Shown: positions 55,557 to 64,000 of the stretch, piece by piece
Numbering within the stretch: position 1 is the stretch's first letter
Layout: each line of letters starts with the position of its first letter
Assembly (NCBI GenBank): GCA_032622095.1
Contig: CP136062.1
Location: 55,905,849 to 55,969,848 of the forward strand
Source of the DNA: Siphonodentalium dalli
Lineage: Eukaryota > Mollusca > Scaphopoda > Gadilida > Siphonodentaliidae
Length of the DNA: 64,000 nt
Direction of reading: 5' to 3'
The notes under the pieces: generated by a model
The model's database searches: none
What the model saw: the letters and a program-made list of their open reading frames with translations, nothing else
What the model was told of the DNA's origin: nothing
Position numbers and translations under genes: made by a program

Positions 55557-57240
55557 ACGTGACGTTTCTAGCAATGGACTCGAATAAAACATTGCATTTC
55601 TTTTCCTCGCTCGACAACACTGTTGTATTATGGTTGTGGATTCCACGATATATTCGGATCTGTCAGTAGACCGCAAAGCAATTATTCTTTTCCCTCCGAT
55701 GTCAATGATACTTTGTCGCGAAGTGGTAGATTGTTTTTTTACGGGGGTGGGGGGGGGGCTAACCCCGAGATGTTCGCAAGGGCCGAAAGCCTTCTTTCTC
55801 CTTCACCCTCATATTTTCTCCTTTAATTTAGAACAAGAAAAAGTAAGAAAAAACGTTACACAATTTTGACATTATTTATCGACTTTGATTCTTTTTCTGC
55901 CTTTTCCTTGGTGGTGTCTTTTGTGTCGAGGACGGTGGTGCGGTGGTATTCGCCGAGGAGAGACATGCGTCTGCTGCTTCGTAGAGGAGTCTGCTATTTA
56001 TGGGCTGTTCTTATTTTTTCGTGAACTTCTTCTTGTACCCCCTTGCTCTCCTCTACTATTCATCTGATTCTGTTCCGTCATTGGAGTCTCTAGTTCGTGG
56101 TGAACTTCCTGAGTCTACGGAGTGGTGAAGGATTCGGGTGCTCCCAGTTTCTCTTTTGTAGTGAAAGCCAAGATGGTCAGTTCTCCGTCTGATGTGCGCG
56201 GGTGGCGACATTTTGCAGCTGGCGGTTGTGCCGTTCGCTTCTTCAGACGCCAGGCTTCCACCCGCCGTTGGTCTCTTCTGTGCTGAGACTGGGCCTTCTT
56301 CCGTCTCCGATGCTTCTTTCATGGGGCACCTTCCTGTTGTGGCGGTTTGCTGGTGGGCTCCAGCATCCACAGTGCAGCCAGTAGACGGGGTATATCCTTC
56401 ATGTAAGAATACATGATTGTTTATTTAACTCAACGCCACAATTAAATGGCGAATACAGAGTACTAATTTTAACATATATACATATATTTACAAAATGGGG
56501 CCACTGTTGTGTATAGTTGTGTATAGTTGTACTATCATCACCATCAACATTGTCATCATCATCATCATCATCACATCATCATCACATCATCATCATTATC
56601 ATCATCATCATCGTCATCATCATCATAATTACAGTCGTCATCGTCGTCATCGTCGTCATCGCCACAACCATACCAACATCATCATCATCGTAATCATCTT
56701 CATCATCGTTATAATCATCGTCATCATCATCGTTAGCATGATCATCAAAATCATCATCGTCGTCGTCATCATCATCATCATCGTCATCATCACCATTGTC
56801 ATCATAGTCGTCATTGTCATCGTTATACCTTAGACGGTCATGATAAGGACCGTGCTTGTGTGACATGGGAGTGCAAAACATATGCACGTGGCTGTCTGAA
56901 CAATGAAGCGAGCATGTCAGGCCGGGGTCCACATGCAGTGAACTTAGTATGAGCCTGACCTCAGATGGGATTATAGGTGAATCTATAATCGATGGGGTCA
57001 GCAATCCGATCGCCGGGCGTGCTAAGTTTTTCTGCGCTCAAGAAAAACGATCTGAACCGACCGATGATCGGAACTTGAAAGTGTGATGATACTTTATCCA
57101 TGGGGCATAAATCAGTCTTATAAACTCGTTCTAAATCGGATTAACATTTATCAATAGCTCCATACGTGCTCATGCATCAATTTATATATTCGGTTAAGCT
57201 TCTATTTCACCAGCTCTTGTAATCAGGTGAACATCTCGTA
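55557..57240. repeat. Complex duplicated block, copy 2
   Basis: Homologous to parts of 51850-53075. A trinucleotide microsatellite (56525-56830) separates its two halves. Confidence 0.7.
56525..56830 (+). repeat. (CAT)n / (ATC)n microsatellite
   Basis: About 300 bp of interrupted CATCATCAT, CGTCGTCAT and CATCGTTAT. Asp-rich frames on the minus strand and Ile/His-rich frames on the plus strand are artefacts. Confidence 0.95.
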
Positions 57241-57559
57241 CACATCCGGGTTAAACGGACATTGAGGCATTGAGGTAAACTTCGTCTCAAATACATGTTG
57301 ATTCAGACGTACTGTACAGACGCGGCGAATCTAATTGACACATTTCATGCACACTACTGGGTGTCAGCAATTGGTACTGTATAATAAATCAATTGGCTCG
57401 TGTTGAACAACTGGGTTTATTTTATACAGCGACATTTTATGGGGATGGAGAGTAGTCTTGCTCACAGTGGTTATTGTCCCATGAAAGAAATCTGACGAAA
57501 TAATAATCACTATGTCCGTCCGTATGTCTGTCGTCCATCCGTGTTGTCCGGATCATCGA

Positions 57560-58010
57560 TTTCCATGAATCAGAGTTCCATGGGATTTGGTATGCAGTTA
57601 GTATATAACAACGCCTCTTTTTCGACTTAGACTTCGCAGTTGTTTTGGATTGTCCAGATAAAAACTTGAGGAATCTCATCGTGTCATTTAATGACGCCAA
57701 AATGGGTGCCGTTTTGATGAGAGATGGGGAGCCATTAAATTTGAATTTTTTTAGTCGCCAATTACCACCAAATTTATACATAATCATCTCCATGATATAA
57801 TGAGTCTGTAATGGTGTGGCTTAAAGCTTAAAGTGGATCATTCAAGTTGGTGCACTGATGGGAGATGGTCACCAACACTGATAAAAATATTTTATCGCCA
57901 ATTTTCACCAAATTGATATACCTTCTCCGTGATACGTGGAATCTAATCTTGTGATTTAAAGTCATTAGCTTCACTCCCGGTGGGCATATATTTGATGTCA
58001 GACAGAACTG
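57560..58010. repeat. Degenerate satellite family C, copy 1
   Basis: Units of roughly 150-180 bp carry the order GACGCCAAAATGGGTGCCGT, GAGAGATGGGG, TTTAGTCGCCAATT.CCACCAAATT, TATACAT..TCTCC and GTGATTTAA. Two units are seen here and three to four diverged units at 61600-62140. Confidence 0.6.
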
Positions 58011-58887
58011 TGCCCGATATACCACAAGAAAGGTCATAAAAAACTAGAAAGAAAACCCCAATGTGGCATATTATTAGTGCGGTACTCGCCCTGTATTAAA
58101 TTGTTGAAAACTGCGATCAGAGTAAGAAATCTTCTCAGATACCAACACATTTTCGGAGCGAATCAGCGCGCTGGGTCTCATGGAATTATATTCGGAGGAA
58201 ATCGGAACCACCCGAAATAACGACGATCGGCTGGCACGCACGACTGGGAGAACAGCCAAAACAAAGGCCGGCATGTCGATAACGAAAGTAGATTCAACAA
58301 AAAGAGAAGAAAAAAAAAAATAATAATAGGGGGCCTATCATAGTTTTTGCATTCAAGTTTTCTAAGTAAAATGTCGACAATTATTTGGCAACTAACAAAG
58401 TTTTCACACTCTGTATATATATTTATATATATATGGAATTTTTGCAAATTTAGGAGAGAATGAGTACGTATTCACAGTGTGCAAAAGACGATTGGCACAC
58501 CTCCGAAATTATCCAGGTTCACCAATAATAAACAAATCTGGGAATTCTGCCTTCTAATCTAACGTCAACATATTTGGCCGAATACAAGGTGAAGTTATCT
58601 GCATGCGAATTATTGACTTCTGTAAATGTAAATTATAAGCAATATTTCAATAATATTTGACATCACACTATGATAGACCAATCGTGCTGAGCTAGATCGA
58701 TTGGTCTTCCTGACACTGTTGTAAGAGATTTCTTGAATATTGAAATTTTTTTTGCTTGAAGATTTGTTCAAATTTATGATGAATATACCAGCAAAAAATT
58801 ATACATTCTCTTTCATTAGTTTCAAAATTGTCTTTCATTAGTTTCAAAATGAATCAGAATAATTTTTTTACAAAAAAATGGTTGTAA
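58011..58887. other. Non-coding host DNA
   Basis: No gene seen. A small palindrome (GACCAATCGTGC / GATCGATTGGTC) lies near 58676-58708. Confidence 0.4.
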
Positions 58888-59505
58888 CTTGAAAGAACAA
58901 TTTAGAGTAGGCCTACTCCCTTTATCCAAGATTCATGCTGGCTGTGAAAGACCGATTGGATTATTTTAGCCCGATCGGTATATTTTAGCCCGATCGGGCT
59001 ATTATTGATTGATCGGTGGTTCACCCAGACCTGTAGGATATGCGCACTATAGGATATACATAAGGCGTTTTATGTATGGGAGGCCTATTTCACTTGAAAG
59101 AACAATTTATAGTAGGCCTACTCCCTTTATCCAAGATTCAGGCTGGCTGTGAAAGACCGATCGGTCTATTTTAGCCCGATCGGTCTATTTTAGCCCGATC
59201 GGGCTATTATTGATTGATCGGTGGTTCACCCAGACCTGTAGGGTATGCGCGCTATAGTATATAGATAAGGCGTTTCATGTATGGGAGGCCTATTTCACTT
59301 GAAAGAACAATTTAGAGTAGGCCTGCTCCCTTTATCCAAGATTCAAGCTGGCTGTGAAAGAACGATCGGTCTATTTTAGCCTGATCGGTCTACTTTAGCC
59401 CGATCGGGCTGTTATTGATTGATCGGTGGTTCACCCAGACCTGTAGGATATACGCGCTATAGCATATAGATACGGCATTTCATGTATGGGATACCAATTT
59501 CACAT
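58888..59505 (+). repeat. 205-bp tandem repeat, three units
   Basis: Units start with CTTGAAAGAACAATTTAGAG at 58888, 59093 and 59298, an exact 205-bp period. Each contains a nested TTTTAGCCCGATCGG reiteration and the palindrome AGCCCGATCGGGCT, followed by GATTGATCGGTGGTTCACCC. Unit identity is high. Confidence 0.92.
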
Positions 59506-59639
59506 TTATTATTCATTTACGATCAAGCGCAAATATTTCGCAAAATAACATCTATCATTTGCGCTTCAGTGTAAATCATTTGCGCAAATAAAAATTAATA
59601 TGCATTGATATCACCCCCCTGAATTAATTTTAAATGGCA

Positions 59640-60085
59640 CAGACCCACCATATGAGGGAAGCACCCCCCCCCCCCCCCCCCCCCCCCCCCAGTAACCCCA
59701 ATATCTCTTTTATGACCATGGAAATGGTAGACTGAGATATGTGCAGGATATATCTCTTTTACAAAATATACTAGATCTCTGGGATGGAGACACAAATTCT
59801 TGGGGACAGGTATGCTGATAATATGAAAATTGGGGTTTTCCCCAATTTCAAGTCAATAAGTACACCATATGAGGGAAGCAAGTCCCCAGTAACCCCGAAT
59901 TCCATATTTATGGCCATGGAAATGGTATATATCTGTGTAGGAGATGTCCCTTTAATAAAATATACTAGAGCTCTGGGAGTGAGGCACCAATCCTTGGGAC
60001 ACCAGGGACAGAGATGCTGATATATGCATATGGAAATATTTTTTCTTCAATGTTTCAGTATTATATGGGGCTACTACTATGGGTC
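59640..60085 (+). repeat. Dispersed repeat family B, copies 2 and 3 in tandem
   Basis: Two adjacent copies (about 59640-59815 and 59820-60085) of the family also found at 47732-48010. A 27-base C run at 59664-59690 replaces the GCAAGCCCCCAGTAACC block of the other copies. Confidence 0.75.
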
Positions 60086-60144
60086 CATGATAATATACTA
60101 TGAGATGGACTCTATCATTCACAATCAGAGGGAAGTAAGGGAGT

Positions 60145-60780
60145 GTTAGGTATTTGCGCTTAAGCGCAAATATATTGATAGACATATACTTGCGCTTAAG
60201 GGCAAATGATTCATTTTCACATTTTATATTTACTAATTGCATTTAAGCGTAAATAATTTACGCTTAAGCATAAATCAGTTACGCTTAATGTAATCATTTA
60301 CGCTTAAGCATAATTGACTTATGCGTTATCATAATACATTGGAATTATATTAAGAGCAATAATTTCATCGGCTGTCTTACCTTATATGTATATTTGTATA
60401 ATCTGATGGATGTTAACTTACTGGCATTAGTAATGTGGTTGCATCCATTTCAGCTTGAGTATGTGGAGTTCAATGGGAGTGTATATGAATTACGGTTAAG
60501 CGCAACTCATTTACGCTTAAGTGGATTTCATTTACACTTAAGCGTAATTGAAATGAATTATGCTTAAGCAAATACATGTACCTATCTCCAACTGGTTTCC
60601 TCAGTCTGAATATCCATCTTAGTATGGGATCTGGGTGGAGTCCTCACCTATGTTTGAGTAATGTTTTATGGCCTGAGTTAATTTGAGTTTAGAGCAAATC
60701 ACATGGGAGTCTTTTTTACATTTATTATTTATTTGCATACAAATATTTACGCTTAAGCATAACGCAATTGCGCTACTTAG
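60145..60780. repeat. Cluster of ACGCTTAAGC-type palindromes
   Basis: At least a dozen variants of TTACGCTTAAGCGTAAAT (including GCGCTTAAGCGCAA, ACGCTTAAGCATAA, TTAAGTGGATTTCATTTACAC) are scattered over about 630 bp, with related GCGCAAAT words at 59525-59590. Spacing is irregular. There is no gene. Confidence 0.7.
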
Positions 60781-61599
60781 TGCAAATACACAACACTTCT
60801 TTACTTCCATCCAATTTTAACTGTCAATGATTGAGTCCATCTTATGGTATATTTATTTGGGCCTATATAAACTCAAAAATTGAAGAAAACATAATTCCAT
60901 ATGGATATCTATATCACCATCGCTGTCCCAAACAAATACGGTCTGTACTAGAATAGTGAATAGCAATATGGCACACATGTAGCATTGCACAGGTAATTAA
61001 ACAGTTTGAAATACACATGTAAGACAACTCTTTCTGCACGAGACTGTACCTGCTGTAGTTCGATCATAAAATCGGTCAACGATCTGCAACGATTACAAAT
61101 TTCTATAAATAGTAACATTTTCAACTGTTACCGTTGTTCATTGCTCGATCATGACCACTTTGATTATAATTCTTTCATAACTCGGTCAATGTTCTTCCGT
61201 TGGTGATTTCAGGCAATAATTCCTTTTATATCCCTCCCATTCGAATTGACTATACCGCTTGTTTTTCGTTTTATTAAGCTGATGTTACGCTATTCCAGCA
61301 AACGGCCTCCCTCCACGGAAGCTATTTTCTGAGAACGAAAGCCGACTCAATCCCGACCAAGTCGGAAGTGTTCGGGTGTTTCCGCGACTGCACACGACAA
61401 CTCGTTAGTGTATTTATTTGGCGTTTACAGTGGAATTATTCGTCCCGATTGAGGGAAAGTAAATAGTTAGTTACGTGGCCGTATAATTAGTACAAACTGA
61501 TATCTGGTTGGGGCATTTCGTGTATGGGGGTTATTTTATTCAGTCTTTCCACAGAATAACGCAGGGAACTCAATTGTGAGGTTCAATTTACGTTTCACA
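60781..61599. other. Non-coding host DNA
   Basis: No gene seen. Confidence 0.4.
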
Positions 61600-62140
61600 T
61601 CACTTTAAGAACGCCAAATTGGTGCCGTTTGGTGAGAGATGGGCGCAATAAATTTGATAAAAATTTGTTTAGCCGCCGAAGATGTCATAAGTGGGGCGTT
61701 CGCATCAGTCATGGTGCATGGGGGAGAGGGGCGCCAGAATTGATTATAATTACTTTTAGCCCGATTTCCACCTAATTATACATATTCTCCCTTGTACCAG
61801 GATCTAATCGTGTGGTTTAAATACGCCGAAAAATTGTGCCATTTGGTTGATATATGAGGGGGCTACATTTCATACGAATTTGTTTAGTCGCCAATTTCGA
61901 CCATTTGTATATATATTCATCTTCATAATGAGTCAAATTGATTGGTTTACATATATCAAAAATGGCGTCGCTTGAGTCAGACCTAGGGAGAGTAGGGTCA
62001 CCAAAACTGATAAAAAAAATACGTTTAGCGCCAAGTTCCACCAAATTCATACACGTTCTTTTCCAATGATACGAGGAATCAAATCATGTGGGTTAAAGAC
62101 GCCATATTTGGTGGCTCTATTTGCGAATGTCTGTATGTAT
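61600..62140. repeat. Degenerate satellite family C, copy 2
   Basis: Three to four diverged units of the family at 57560-58010 (ACGCCAAATTGGTGCCGTTT, TTTAGTCGCCAATTTCGACC, TGATACGAGGAATC). It ends close to the LINE fragment. Confidence 0.6.
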
Positions 62141-62159
62141 TGACGCGGCCGAGGGTTAA

Positions 62160-63505
62160 ATAACAGCAAATATTCTATCAACTGCCGCGACTTCGGAAAG
62201 TCCAAACCATTCACAATATAAAGACAATAAGTCAGTTTGTAACAGTGCATTGATCAAAGCTTCGTTGTTTTCCTTTTCTGTGTTTGGGCTCCGATACACA
62301 CACCCTATCAGCAGCCATTCTCTGTTTTGCGTTTTACATTCACACCACACGCTTTCTTCAAAATGTTCTGTTTTCACGCATTTACTTAGTTGTGCTTCCA
62401 AATTTTTTTGTGTATAAATAACCATTCCTCGTTTAGATTTATTATTGTGGAACATGTCGTATCCGTTTAACCCTTTACCCAACAAACCGGCCAAAACCGG
62501 CCAAATAAAGCTTCAACAGCCTAAAATATCTTCGGTCTGTCTCAATAGAACCATACACATATGGATATCATTGGAACCGGCTCCTTGACCACATTGTGAT
62601 AGTTACAGTTATGCCCTGTGCCAATGCATTCTCTTATATATGAGAGTCGACCATAGGTCGCCTCGCATATATAAGAGAATGCATTGGCCTAAAAAAAATC
62701 TTTTTTAAACACTTTTTACCATTTTTTCTTACATTCTTTAACAATTTTATAATTTTTAATGTGTTAAGCCAATGCATTCTCTTATATATGCGAGGCGACC
62801 CATGGTCGACTCGCATATATAAGAGAATGCATTGGCACAGGGCCCTTCTGTTGGGTAAAGGGTTAACTGAATCTCGCTCTGTTGAACAGGATATCTGTAA
62901 TGTTTTGGTAATGTTTCCGTTACCAATATGGCTGCTGGTTGAATTGTAGTGAGCAGTATAGATAGTTCTTGTAATTTATTCACAAGGTTATCTGCATTTG
63001 TGTATAACAGTGCAGGATTGAATTTATTATTTTTGTATTGATCCCTTTCCTTCAATTAGATTTTTCGGAATTCCTTATTTGTTTCAGAATAACCACTTTC
63101 CCGTTCTTTATAGTACACTTTTCCTTTGGGTTATTTGCTCTGGTCGTTTTCAATTCGTCCCTTAAAGATTTCTTTTTGTGTATAATCCTAATTGAAGTAG
63201 ATTTTATCACAGTTTTTAGCCGAACTTTGTAGATTGAAATTCACTGAGCTTTCATTAGTTTGTCTCTCGTGTCCTGTGATTTCACTTTCACTGGTCGACA
63301 TTTTGACTCGGATTGCTTACCTAATCGGAATAAACTTGTTATGTCATCCTCTGATCCTTTTCCTTGGTTCAGAATTAGTTGCTGTATTTTTGAACTTTCT
63401 GGAATGTATGTGATTGTCATGTTTGTTTTTCTATTTTCTCTTTCCATCATTTCCTGAAAATGTTCATTTACTTTAGCATCGATCTTTACTTCTATTATTT
63501 CCATA
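62160..63505 (-). pseudogene. LINE fragment (ORF1 end plus AP endonuclease) split by a MITE
   Basis: On the minus strand, 63504-63241 resembles the RNA-binding domain of a LINE ORF1 (NRKTNMTITYIPESS, SLFRLGKQSESKCRPVKVK). From about 63040 an AP-type endonuclease begins (LLYTNADNLVNKLQEL, PAAILVTETLPKHYRY). Its frame is cut exactly at a TTAA by the MITE at 62467-62866 and resumes as NGYDMFHNNKSKRGMVIY, ESVWCECKTQNREWLLIGCV and YRSPN down to about 62160. Reverse transcriptase is absent. Confidence 0.8.
62467..62866 (-). mobile_element. piggyBac-type MITE inserted in a LINE
   Basis: TTAA-bounded 400-bp copy of the 25801 family, with CCCTTTACCCAACA / TGTTGGGTAAAGGG ends and two internal hairpins. 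It interrupts the endonuclease frame of the LINE, so it is younger than that LINE copy. Confidence 0.88.
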
Positions 63506-63865
63506 ATCTCCCATTTTAGGTTCTCTTGTTTATCGATGATAACAAAACAAAATTGTCCAGTTTATCTTCGAGTGTATTTAGACGGGCTTATATTCCGCCA
63601 TGTTGCTCTTCGTTTGTTCTGCAACTCACGCATTGCCACAACATATCGATATTCTTTTTATATATTGTTTTACAGTCTGCGTTCGTTATATCTTGACACT
63701 TTATGTGGAAGGATGCCTTACATATGTCACATATTAGTGGACAAGCTGAGAGAATGGGATTGGATGTCCATAATAGGATGGATTAGATACGTATTATGAA
63801 CGAATACAAGAGTTGTAACCTACGTTGAAAGAAATTACTCAAAGATTGCTAACAGCAAATGAGAT
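63506..63865. other. Non-coding DNA
   Basis: No gene seen. Confidence 0.35.
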
Positions 63866-64000
63866 AGACATAGGGGTTTATATTAAAGCATGATGCTTAT
63901 TTGAGTTTGGGGAAACACTTCGAGTTACAGTTGCAGATATCACTGTGGACTGTTTATTGGGGTTAGATTTTATGCTCAATTGCAACTTCTCATTAACAAC
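63866..64000 (+). pseudogene. Retropepsin fragment of a Gypsy-type retrotransposon (runs off the window)
   Basis: After a TGA at about 63889, the frame FEFGETLRVTVADI, then VDCLLGLDFMLNCNFSL matches the C-terminal half of a retroviral-type aspartic protease, whose LLGLDFM motif is the conserved ILGxDFL block. The catalytic DTG half would lie upstream but is not readable. The element continues beyond 64000. Confidence 0.55.

Noticed and set aside
56582-57004. Asp-rich 140-residue frame
   Set aside because: Translation of the CAT/ATG microsatellite.

Overview
The window is animal nuclear DNA: AT-rich, sparsely coding, and full of LINE remnants, MITEs, fold-back elements and minisatellites. It has GT-AG introns and a fibrinogen-domain gene. 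The repeat content and the fibrinogen-related and PAN-like exons suggest a marine invertebrate, probably a lophotrochozoan such as a mollusc, but the species cannot be fixed from sequence alone.

The main object is a complete Polinton/Maverick at 3714-19907 (16.2 kb). It is bounded by a perfect 6-bp target duplication (GCTGTG) and has about 1.1-kb terminal inverted repeats that begin with AGAAG. The left half is read rightward: a two-exon protein-primed DNA polymerase B (5079-10303, intron 6822-7474), then a two-gene cassette with a spliced leader. The cassette encodes a protein with two PC4-like domains (11630-12241) and a TATA-binding-protein-like protein (12253-12776, one frame break). The right half is read leftward as a tightly packed cluster: packaging ATPase, a small basic protein, an acidic/basic linker protein, chromodomain integrase, a one-TM protein, penton (minor capsid), a small charged protein, major capsid protein (two frame breaks) and adenovirus-type protease. 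The two gene sets converge at about 12.8-13.1 kb. An F-box-like gene lies antisense in the leader intron beside a very GC-rich minisatellite. A TBP-like gene next to a PC4-like gene is not in the standard Polinton gene set I know. It suggests an element that carries its own transcription-initiation factors.

Right of the Polinton (19.9-34 kb) the sequence is mostly non-coding. It holds a fibrinogen-related domain exon on the minus strand (23907-24590) flanked by a degenerate minisatellite, several piggyBac-type MITEs with internal hairpins, long palindromes, and a minus-strand exon encoding a signal peptide plus a cysteine-rich PAN-like segment (33874-34179). That exon might be the 5' exon of the fibrinogen gene.

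From 34.6 to 41.5 kb there is a nested structure: a fold-back element with arms of about 0.75 kb, whose left arm is split by a 5'-truncated LINE (35242-39106) and whose right arm holds a 780-bp MITE. From 45 to 50 kb there are fragments of at least three retroelements. From 50.9 to 57.2 kb there is a duplicated block with 57-bp tandem repeats. The last 6.5 kb contain a 205-bp tandem repeat, a cluster of short ACGCTTAAGC-type palindromes, a degenerate satellite, a LINE endonuclease interrupted by a MITE, and the edge of a Gypsy-type protease.
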